From: Acidimicrobiales bacterium
GTDB lineage: Bacteria; Actinomycetota; Acidimicrobiia; Acidimicrobiales; JABEUL01
Assembly (NCBI GenBank): GCA_027451605.1
Contig: DAIDJA010000139.1
Location: forward strand, 1 to 5,338
Direction: 5' to 3'
Length of the DNA stretch: 5,338 bases
The notes below the pieces were generated by a model, which was given only the letters and a program-made list of their open reading frames with translations, ran no database searches and was not told where the DNA came from. Of this stretch, positions 1-5,338 are shown piece by piece. A program made the translations under genes and the position numbers. Positions within the stretch are counted from its first letter, which is position 1. Every line of letters starts with the position of its first letter.

Positions 1-647
1 ATGAAGTCGGTACAACCAATGTAGATCTTGTTAAAGACGTGACAACACAGGCACCTTATGTAGTGGGCGGCACCGGACCGAAAATTGTTGCATATGATTT
101 TGGGATCAAACGTACTATTTTGACTCATCTGAAATCTCGATTTAATGTCACAGTGGTGCCATCGACGTCGGAGGCTGATGATGTCTTAAACGGCGAGTTC
201 ACCGAAGGGAGACCGGATGGTATCTTTCTTTCAAACGGTCCCGGTGATCCGGCTGCCTTAAACATGATCGTGGAAAACGTGGACAGGCTTGTGGGTAGGA
301 TCCCAATGTTCGGGATTTGTCTCGGCCATCAGATTTTAGGTAGAGTATTCGGAGCCGATACCATAAAGTTGCCATTCGGTCATCACGGAGGAAACCATCC
401 GGTTAAGCGTCTGGCGGACGGATTCGTGGAGATAACCTCTCAAAATCACTCCTATGCGGTAGACGAAGGATCACTAAAAAAGATCAAAGTTACTCACCGT
501 AATTTGAATGACGGAGTGGTTGAGGGGATCAGCGCTTTAGGCGATAAGGTGTTTTCGGTACAGTACCATCCGGAAGCCGGTCCCGGTCCTCACGATGCCA
601 CTTATCTATTTGATCAGTTTTATCAGCTTGTAAAGGAAAACATTTAA
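1..647 (+). CDS. carA: Carbamoyl-phosphate synthase small subunit, 3' part (5' end outside window)
   Basis: This is the glutaminase subunit of carbamoyl-phosphate synthase, which splits glutamine and channels ammonia to CarB in the cytoplasm. The reading frame is open from base 3, giving about 214 residues. CarA proteins are usually about 360-390 residues, so roughly 150-175 N-terminal residues lie upstream. The GTG at 39 is an internal valine codon, because homology-like sequence (DLVKDVTT) continues through it. Residues 1-20 are the end of the small-subunit N-terminal domain, and residues 27-210 are a class I glutamine amidotransferase domain. Visible signatures are SNGPGDP (residues 77-83), the nucleophile Cys106 in FGICLGHQ (codon 318-320), and His189 and Glu191 in QYHPEAG (codons 567-569 and 573-575). 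The catalytic triad is therefore intact. The stop TAA at 645-647 overlaps the carB ATG by one base, which implies an operon. No regulatory region is visible because the gene start is missing. Confidence 0.97.
   Translation, partial: EVGTTNVDLVKDVTTQAPYVVGGTGPKIVAYDFGIKRTILTHLKSRFNVTVVPSTSEADDVLNGEFTEGRPDGIFLSNGPGDPAALNMIVENVDRLVGRIPMFGICLGHQILGRVFGADTIKLPFGHHGGNHPVKRLADGFVEITSQNHSYAVDEGSLKKIKVTHRNLNDGVVEGISALGDKVFSVQYHPEAGPGPHDATYLFDQFYQLVKENI
632..637 (+). promoter_or_regulatory. Ribosome binding site for carB inside the carA end
   Basis: AAAGGA lies nine bases before the ATG at 647, within the last codons of carA. The ATG shares its first base with the carA stop (TAATG), so ribosomes finishing carA can restart on carB. 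This supports the 647 start, which also matches the usual CarB N-terminus (M-G-K-R-E-D-I then a glycine-rich GSGPIVIGQ). Confidence 0.6.
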
Positions 648-3391
648 TGGGTAAACGCGAAGACATATCTTCCATATTGGTTATAGGATCCGGTCCGATA
701 GTAATAGGGCAGGCCTGTGAGTTTGACTATTCGGGTACTCAGGCATGTAAAGTTCTGATGCAGGAGGGTTACAGAGTAATACTTGTTAACTCAAATCCCG
801 CAACTATAATGACCGATCCAAATATAGCTACACAGACATATGTGGAGCCCTTGAATGTTGAAGTATTAAAAAAGATCATCCTAAAAGAAAGACCGGATGC
901 TCTGTTGCCTACCTTAGGAGGGCAGACCGCACTTAACTTGGCAATGGAGCTGTACCGCGGAGGTTTTTTGGAGGAAAATTCGGTAGAGTTAATAGGTGCG
1001 AACGCAAAATCCATAGAATGTGCCGAGAACAGAGACGTCTTTAAGAAGGCCATGGAGGAGATCGGCCTTAAAGTTTGCAGATCGGCAATAGCGACTTCGA
1101 TTGATGCAGCAGTTGATATCGCGGCGTCAATCGGATTTCCGATTATGATTAGGCCGTCCTTTATCCTGGGCGGTGCAGGCACCGGAATTGCCAAAGACAT
1201 GGATTCATTTGTCAAGTTGGCCACCGAAGGCATTAATTCCTCCCCCGTGCATGAGATTTTGATTGAAGAATCCATTGCGGGATATAAGGAATACGAACTT
1301 GAAGTAATGAGAGATAATGCCGATAACTGCGTTATTATATGCTCAATTGAAAATTTGGATCCCATGGGAGTTCACACTGGAGATTCGATTACCGTTGCGC
1401 CACAACAGACCCTCAGTGATGTTGAATATCAACAGATGCGGGATCAGGCCTTTAAAATCATAAGAAAGGTTGGCGTTGAAACCGGGGGATCCAATATTCA
1501 GTTTGCGGTAAATCCCGATAACGGAGAAATGACAGTTATCGAAATGAACCCCAGAGTTTCAAGAAGTTCTGCTTTGGCTTCAAAGGCTACCGGATTCCCC
1601 ATAGCAAAAATTGCCGCAAAGCTCGCAGTCGGCTATCGATTGGACGAGGTATTAAATGATATTACAAAGGTTACTCCCGCCAGCTTCGAACCAACGATAG
1701 ATTACGTTGTCACAAAAATACCCAGATTCGCCTTTGAAAAACTACCCGGCACAGACGGTAGCCTCGGTACCAGAATGCAAAGCGTAGGTGAGGTAATGGC
1801 AATTGGGAGGACCTTCCCTGAATCACTGCAAAAAGCCATAAGAAGTAAAGAAGAAGATCGCTACGGCTTGAATTGCGATCCGAGAGAGGACACTTATAGA
1901 GCGCTCTCAACCGATGAGTTAAAATCTCAGATTGAGATTGCCACCCCGGACAGGATATTTTTGATAGGGGAGCTTTTGTACCGGGGGGTGTCGGTGTCAG
2001 AGCTCTATTCAATTACGAAAATCGACGTTTGGTTTTTGGATCAGATGAAAAAGATCGTAGAGTTCAGAATACAGATGGAGACCGCTGCGAAATCTGTGAC
2101 CCTAGAAGAATGTGATCGACGCTTGCTAAAAAAGGCAAAGAACCTAGGTTTTTCAAATGTTCAATTGGGGAAAATATTTAACCGCACGGTAGAAGAAGTG
2201 GCCATAAAGCTTAAACAACAAGATATCAAATCTACCTTTAAAACTGTCGATACATGTGCAGGAGAGTTTGAAGCTTCAACGCCTTATTTTTATGCAACAT
2301 TTGAAGATGAAACCGAATTGGTGAATTCCAATAGAAAGAAAATTATGATATTGGGTTCGGGACCCAACAGAATCGGTCAGGGAATTGAATTTGATTACTG
2401 CTGCGTTCATGCTTCTATGGCTTTGCAGGAAGTCGGATATGAAACAATTATGGTTAACTGCAATCCCGAAACAGTTTCAACCGATTATGACACTTCTTCG
2501 AAACTTTATTTTGAACCACTGACCGTCGAAGACTTGAACAATATAATTGAAGCTGAAAAATCTACCTGTGATAAAGACGGTGAGCTGAAGGGAATAATTG
2601 TGGGATTGGGGGGACAGACTCCTCTAAAGCTGGCGGGATCAATTAAACCTGAATTGATTTTGGGAACTTCTCCCAATTCGATTGATAGGGCTGAAGACAG
2701 GGATCTGTGGTCAAAAGTTTGCAACAATCTGGGGATAACTCAACCAATGGGAGGAACGGCTCTGAGCTTGAATGAGGCTTTGAATGTTGCAAGAAGTATC
2801 GGATTCCCGGTACTGATTCGACCCAGTTATGTTTTGGGTGGCAGGGCAATGGAGATAGTTTACAATGAGGACGATTTGGTGACCGCTTGGAAACAGTTGG
2901 AAACTTTTGAAGCCGTTGCACTGAAAGAAAATAGCACATTTGAACATCCCGTGCTTATTGACAGGTTTTTGGAAGATGCAACTGAGGTGGATGTAGATGC
3001 GATTCGAGACACCCAAGGTAACGTAATAATTGGGGGGGTCTTGGAGCATGTCGAAGAAGCGGGGGTTCACAGCGGTGATTCCGCATGTGTCGTTCCGACA
3101 CAAAATTTGTCGGAATCCGTAATATGCGTCATCGAAGACCAAGTTGTGCGCTTGGCAAACGAACTTGAAGTAATTGGACCGATTAATGTACAGTTTGCTG
3201 TTCAGAAGGAGGAGGTTTTCGTTATTGAGGCTAACCCAAGAGCCTCCAGAACTCTTCCGTTCACTTCTAAGGCCATAAATGTGCCTTTGGCTAAGATATC
3301 CGCACTGACGATGGCAGGGTTTCTTTCGATGAGATTCAAGACTTGGGGTATCTTGATAATGAACTGCCGATTGGGCCAAGCGGAAATATAA
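647..3391 (+). CDS. carB: Carbamoyl-phosphate synthase large subunit, N-terminal part up to a frameshift
   Basis: This is the synthetase subunit, which makes carbamoyl phosphate from bicarbonate, ammonia and two ATP for the arginine and pyrimidine pathways. Residues 1-400 form the carboxyphosphate half: [17 protein letters not shown] (14-30), an ATP-grasp core (about 128-335) and the metal-binding pair Glu299/Asn301 in [10 protein letters not shown]. Residues of about 405-550 are the oligomerisation region (ID-V-W-FLDQ near 459-466). From residue 565 the carbamate half repeats the design: [17 protein letters not shown] (570-586), [10 protein letters not shown] (724-733), and Glu861/Asn863 in EANPRASRT. 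The gene follows carA with a one-base overlap. Homology-like sequence stops at about residue 891 (TMAG, base 3319). The last 23 residues, to the stop at 3389-3391, do not look like CarB, and the true continuation lies in frame 1. As read, this product would lack the end of the second half and the whole allosteric domain. The family assignment is secure; whether the break is real is not. Confidence 0.96.
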   Translation: MGKREDISSILVIGSGPIVIGQACEFDYSGTQACKVLMQEGYRVILVNSNPATIMTDPNIATQTYVEPLNVEVLKKIILKERPDALLPTLGGQTALNLAMELYRGGFLEENSVELIGANAKSIECAENRDVFKKAMEEIGLKVCRSAIATSIDAAVDIAASIGFPIMIRPSFILGGAGTGIAKDMDSFVKLATEGINSSPVHEILIEESIAGYKEYELEVMRDNADNCVIICSIENLDPMGVHTGDSITVAPQQTLSDVEYQQMRDQAFKIIRKVGVETGGSNIQFAVNPDNGEMTVIEMNPRVSRSSALASKATGFPIAKIAAKLAVGYRLDEVLNDITKVTPASFEPTIDYVVTKIPRFAFEKLPGTDGSLGTRMQSVGEVMAIGRTFPESLQKAIRSKEEDRYGLNCDPREDTYRALSTDELKSQIEIATPDRIFLIGELLYRGVSVSELYSITKIDVWFLDQMKKIVEFRIQMETAAKSVTLEECDRRLLKKAKNLGFSNVQLGKIFNRTVEEVAIKLKQQDIKSTFKTVDTCAGEFEASTPYFYATFEDETELVNSNRKKIMILGSGPNRIGQGIEFDYCCVHASMALQEVGYETIMVNCNPETVSTDYDTSSKLYFEPLTVEDLNNIIEAEKSTCDKDGELKGIIVGLGGQTPLKLAGSIKPELILGTSPNSIDRAEDRDLWSKVCNNLGITQPMGGTALSLNEALNVARSIGFPVLIRPSYVLGGRAMEIVYNEDDLVTAWKQLETFEAVALKENSTFEHPVLIDRFLEDATEVDVDAIRDTQGNVIIGGVLEHVEEAGVHSGDSACVVPTQNLSESVICVIEDQVVRLANELEVIGPINVQFAVQKEEVFVIEANPRASRTLPFTSKAINVPLAKISALTMAGFLSMRFKTWGILIMNCRLGQAEI
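3317..3327 (+). other. Apparent frameshift point in carB (one base missing)
   Basis: Frame 2 reads ALTMAG up to base 3319, then becomes unlike CarB. Frame 1 reads [17 protein letters not shown] from 3319 and continues to the expected CarB C-terminus. Frame 1 has a stop at 3292-3294, so the crossover must be after that point. Adding one base in or next to the GGGTTT run at 3317-3322 joins the two without a stop and gives a normal-length protein of about 1127 residues. No canonical slippery heptamer sits in the zero frame (codons GGG TTT CTT), so programmed frameshifting is not favoured. A homopolymer under-call or a true one-base deletion is more likely. Confidence 0.85.
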
Positions 3392-4029
3392 ACCTTTCGT
3401 ATCATCTCCCTTATGTAGCCGTCAAAGAGGCTGTACTTCCGTTCTATCGATTTCCCGAAGTTGACGCCCTTTTAGGCCCGGAGATGAGATCCACAGGAGA
3501 AGTAATGGGGGTAGATATCAAATTTGGAGCCGCATTTGCTAAAAGTCAGCTGGCGGCGGGATCGGCAATACCGGTTAAAGGCAATGTCTTTATTTCCTTG
3601 GCCGATAAGGACAAAACAGCAGGAGCGGTATTTGGCAAAGAGCTCATTGGCCTTGGATTCAATATTTATGCAACTGAAGGGACTGCAGATTTCTTCCGAC
3701 AAAATGACGTGCCGGTATCTAAGGTTGTACTCAAGCGAACAACCATTCTAAACATGGCTCAAAATACCGATCTGAACGTAAATATTGACTACGAAGAAGT
3801 TGACATTTTAAATCTTCTGAAAAATGGGGAAATCGCATTAATAATCAACACACCTCGGGGCCGCGGAGCTAGGGCAGACGGTGACTATATCAGACGTGCT
3901 TCTTCGGCTTATAGCATACCATGTATAACTACGGTTTCTGCTGCGATGGCAACCGTAGCCGGAATGAAGTCGGATCCGGTTGAGAAGATGGAAGTCAGAA
4001 GTCTTCAAGAACTTAGCACGTATAAATAG
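3343..4029 (+). CDS. carB: Carbamoyl-phosphate synthase large subunit, C-terminal part with MGS allosteric domain
   Basis: This is the downstream piece of carB in frame 1. CarB-like sequence begins at about 3319. The first usable start codon is TTG at 3343, which has no ribosome binding site, so this is not an independent gene. It carries [15 protein letters not shown] and [15 protein letters not shown], the end of the carbamate-synthesising half. The MGS-like domain then runs from about 3574 to 4026. In the family this domain binds effectors such as UMP, IMP or ornithine and sets activity. Visible MGS signatures are ATEGTADF (3670-3693), [17 protein letters not shown] and [13 protein letters not shown]. 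The stretch between SKV (3718-3726) and ILNLLKNGE is about a dozen residues longer than I recall for the family, and it lacks the common K-V-x-E-G-x-P phrase. The stop is TAG at 4027-4029. No pyrF or other pyrimidine gene follows. Confidence 0.93.
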   Translation: MGYLDNELPIGPSGNINLSYHLPYVAVKEAVLPFYRFPEVDALLGPEMRSTGEVMGVDIKFGAAFAKSQLAAGSAIPVKGNVFISLADKDKTAGAVFGKELIGLGFNIYATEGTADFFRQNDVPVSKVVLKRTTILNMAQNTDLNVNIDYEEVDILNLLKNGEIALIINTPRGRGARADGDYIRRASSAYSIPCITTVSAAMATVAGMKSDPVEKMEVRSLQELSTYK

Positions 4030-4050
4030 ATTTAGGCAAATAGATTTAGG
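4024..4050 (+). repeat. Tandem 14-base duplication over the carB stop codon
   Basis: The 13-base word AAATAGATTTAGG occurs at 4024-4036 and again at 4038-4050, separated by one C, so the period is 14. The first copy contains the carB stop TAG, and the second repeats that TAG in another frame just downstream. It looks like a recent slippage duplication. No function can be assigned. Confidence 0.8.
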
Positions 4051-4337
4051 TTACTGTGATTAAAGATATCTCCGGTAAAGTGTCCGTTTAAGCCAAAATA
4101 TAGATGTGATGTCAGCTAGAAAACTCAAAAGGGCAGAATGCTTAAACCGTCTTTGGTGCTAAAAATCTGAGATAAAAGAGCCGATGAATATATTATGATA
4201 TCGCAAGTCTTTGGTAGGCTCAATAGCCAGTTTAGATTCAATTCTTGGGGACTGGATATCCGTATTATTAGAAAAGACCCTAAATTACGTCATATAGTGG
4301 TAATTGCTGCTTAAATTAACCTTTAAGGTGACTTAGT

Positions 4338-4365
4338 TTGAAAAAAAAAGGAATGGATTTAAAAT
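4338..4365 (+). promoter_or_regulatory. Putative sigma-70-type promoter of the Kelch gene
   Basis: A TTGAAA box at 4338-4343 and a TAAAAT box at 4360-4365 are separated by 16 bases, and each matches its consensus (TTGACA and TATAAT) at five of six positions. Transcription would start at about 4372 and leave a leader of about 40 bases before the ATG at 4413. A run of nine A (4341-4349) overlaps the end of the -35 box and the start of the spacer. The region is AT-rich, so chance matches are possible. Confidence 0.4.
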
Positions 4366-4401
4366 TTAAGTAAATAAGTAATTTCATTTTGTTGCCACTA
4401 T

Positions 4402-4406
4402 GGAGG
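4402..4406 (+). promoter_or_regulatory. Ribosome binding site of the Kelch gene
   Basis: GGAGG lies six bases before the ATG at 4413, which is close to ideal spacing. A second in-frame ATG at 4422 would be 15 bases away, so this site decides in favour of 4413. Confidence 0.8.
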
Positions 4407-4412
4407 TTGATA

Positions 4413-5338
4413 ATGAAGGCAATGAAGGCAAAGCTAGGAAATTTGCCTTTCGGTACTTTAATTGTATTGTCAGTAGCTATTATGGTGTTGGCTGTAATCG
4501 GGGTGACGGTTTATAATTCGATAAACACTAGTGACAAGATAATACTTCCGATTGCCAGTCCATCGGTGAGAGAAGGCGCAGCGAGTGCATATGATGCCGC
4601 CACAAGGCAACTAATAATGTTTGGGGGTGTAAATACCTTAGGGAATGCGTTGGGAGGCACATGGATTTTCAAGGGTTCTTCTTGGGCTGAGTTAAAGCCG
4701 GAGGTTTCACCTTCCCCTCGCGCTTTTAGCTCAATTGCATATGATTCCTCTACGAAACAACTACTGCTGTTTGGTGGTGAGCAGAGAACAACAAATTCAT
4801 TGGTCTCATTGAATGATACGTGGGAATGGAACGGTTCAAATTGGATTGAGTTACATCCTCAAAATTCCCCTTCGCCAAGGGCGGCAAGTGCAATGGCCGA
4901 AGCACCAATGTCTCAAAATGGTACCGGAGGATTAGGTAATGGTAATCTCGCTAAAGGTCAAAATAGCTCTCACCACCATTTCGCATTAATGTTATTTGGC
5001 GGGCTTACAAGTTTGAATTTAGTTTCCGGCGAATTAGGTGACACGTGGGAATGGAACGGTTCAAATTGGATTGAGTTACATCCTCAAAATTCTCCACCAC
5101 CGAGAGCCGTTAGCTCTATTTCGTTGGCCCCTATAAATACTAACGGCAATCAAAACAAGAAGCCTCATATAAGAACTTTGTTGTTCGGTGGATTTGGACT
5201 TGGTAGCAAGGATTTGAATGATACGTGGGAATGGAACGGTTCAAATTGGATTGAGTTACATCCTCAAAATTCCCCTTCGCCTCGTGGGGCAAGTTCGGTG
5301 GCAATATTGCCTTCAAGCAAATTCGTTGATTCAAATTC
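4413..5338 (+). CDS. Membrane-anchored Kelch-repeat protein, 5' part (3' end outside window)
   Basis: The frame is open from the ATG at 4413 to the window end (308 full codons, no stop). Residues 1-12 are short and basic (three Lys). Residues of about 13-34 are a hydrophobic helix (GTLIVLSVAIMVLAVIGVTV) with no clear signal-peptidase site, so it is probably a signal anchor with the rest outside the membrane. From residue 53 the protein is built of Kelch-like units. Hydrophobic-F-G-G turns are at residues 70-72, 120-122, 195-197 and 258-260, and D-T-W-E-W-N-G-S-N-W at 135-144, 210-219 and 270-279, followed by a proline-rich S-P-S-P-R turn. The family folds as a beta-propeller, usually of six or seven blades, so further units are expected beyond the window. 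Blade spacing is uneven (50, 75 and 63 residues between FGG turns) because of Asn/Gly-rich insertions. Kelch propellers mostly bind proteins or sugars; galactose-oxidase-like enzymes are a minority, and no catalytic residues are identifiable here. The specific role is unknown. Confidence 0.88.
   Translation, partial: MKAMKAKLGNLPFGTLIVLSVAIMVLAVIGVTVYNSINTSDKIILPIASPSVREGAASAYDAATRQLIMFGGVNTLGNALGGTWIFKGSSWAELKPEVSPSPRAFSSIAYDSSTKQLLLFGGEQRTTNSLVSLNDTWEWNGSNWIELHPQNSPSPRAASAMAEAPMSQNGTGGLGNGNLAKGQNSSHHHFALMLFGGLTSLNLVSGELGDTWEWNGSNWIELHPQNSPPPRAVSSISLAPINTNGNQNKKPHIRTLLFGGFGLGSKDLNDTWEWNGSNWIELHPQNSPSPRGASSVAILPSSKFVDSN
4809..4876 (+). repeat. Kelch DNA repeat, copy 1
   Basis: This 68-base unit is identical to 5214-5281. 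Its inner 50 bases (4818-4867) are also identical to 5043-5092. It encodes L-N-D-T-W-E-W-N-G-S-N-W-I-E-L-H-P and the following proline-rich turn. The match includes all synonymous positions. Confidence 0.95.
5043..5092 (+). repeat. Kelch DNA repeat, copy 2 (core only)
   Basis: These 50 bases are identical to the cores of copies 1 and 3. The flanks differ on both sides: the preceding codons read L-G-D instead of L-N-D, and the turn reads S-P-P-P-R instead of S-P-S-P-R. The distance from copy 1 is 225 bases, exactly 75 codons, so frame is kept. Confidence 0.95.
5214..5281 (+). repeat. Kelch DNA repeat, copy 3
   Basis: This 68-base unit is identical to copy 1. Its core (5223-5272) begins 180 bases, exactly 60 codons, after the core of copy 2. 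Copies 1 and 3 are thus more alike than either is to the intervening copy 2. Confidence 0.95.

Larger units (their letters stand above)
4030..4412 (+). other. AT-rich intergenic spacer between carB and the Kelch gene
   Basis: This 383-base stretch holds no gene that I recognise. It contains many stops in all frames and no tRNA, riboswitch or CRISPR pattern that I can see. The longest + strand start-to-stop frame I found by eye is 39 codons (4195-4314), without a convincing ribosome binding site. A short perfect hairpin, GGCT-CAAT-AGCC at 4217-4228, has only four base pairs and no U tract, so it is not a credible terminator. ACCTTTAAGGT at 4319-4329 is a short palindrome just upstream of the putative promoter and could be an operator, but it may be chance. 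The last 75 bases carry the promoter and ribosome binding site of the Kelch gene. Confidence 0.7.

Noticed and set aside
3317..3327. Programmed -1 ribosomal frameshift in carB
   Set aside because: The zero-frame codons GGG TTT CTT do not let both tRNAs re-pair after a -1 slip, and I saw no obvious strong stem-loop or internal ribosome-binding-like stimulator.
2711..3379. Long minus-strand open frame of 222 codons opposite carB
   Set aside because: It lies wholly within conserved carB coding sequence, shows no recognisable domain, and is a shadow of the + strand gene. The other minus-strand frames in carB and the one at 5140-5334 inside the Kelch gene were rejected for the same reason.
3524..3751. 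A 75-codon + strand open frame overlapping the carB C-terminal part
   Set aside because: It is in a different frame from the MGS domain coding sequence, has no recognisable motif, and is a shadow.
4182..4203. Imperfect AT-rich palindrome around GATGAATATATTATGATATC
   Set aside because: Only four outer base pairs match cleanly, and AT-rich sequence produces such partial symmetry by chance.
4217..4228. Rho-independent terminator after carB
   Set aside because: The stem is only four base pairs, is not followed by a T run, and sits almost 190 bases after the carB stop.
4809..5281. CRISPR array or mobile-element repeats
   Set aside because: The repeats are in frame inside one open reading frame, encode a known Kelch motif, and their spacing is uneven (175 and 130 bases between cores); no terminal inverted repeats or transposase are present.

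Overview
This window holds three protein-coding regions, all on the + strand. The first is the 3' part of carA, the glutaminase subunit of carbamoyl-phosphate synthase. The second is carB, the large synthetase subunit, complete except for an apparent one-base frameshift near 3317-3327. The third is the 5' part of a membrane-anchored Kelch-repeat protein that runs off the window end. The organism looks bacterial. The CarB sequence has phrases I associate with actinobacterial CarB, such as [22 protein letters not shown] and [13 protein letters not shown]. Kelch proteins with a D-T-W-x-W-N-G signature fit some Acidimicrobiia-like actinobacteria. Base composition is moderate rather than GC-rich. 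The phylum call is an inference from memory of these families, not a search result.

Layout. Positions 1-647 are carA, entered in mid-gene; about 214 codons are present, covering the whole class I glutamine amidotransferase domain. Its stop codon overlaps the carB start by one base, so the two are an operon and probably translationally coupled. Positions 647-4029 are carB. Frame 2 carries both ATP-grasp halves up to about 3319. Frame 1 then carries the end of the second half and the MGS allosteric domain to the stop at 4027-4029. A single missing base explains the break and would restore a protein of about 1127 residues.

Positions 4030-4412 are a 383-base AT-rich spacer. It starts with a 14-base tandem duplication over the carB stop and ends with a plausible promoter and a good ribosome binding site for the next gene. 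No recognisable gene, RNA or strong terminator was found in it. From 4413 to the end is a Kelch-repeat protein with an N-terminal membrane segment. Three of its four visible repeat units share an identical 50-base DNA core.

How the genes work together. CarA hydrolyses glutamine and passes ammonia to CarB, which makes carbamoyl phosphate from bicarbonate, ammonia and two ATP for arginine and pyrimidine synthesis. The Kelch gene appears to be a separate unit with its own promoter and is probably exported or surface-facing; its role is unknown. I see no clearly new defence, mobile or RNA system here. The points most worth a second look are the carB frameshift, the homogenised repeat cores with variable insertions in the Kelch gene, and an A9 tract inside its putative promoter.
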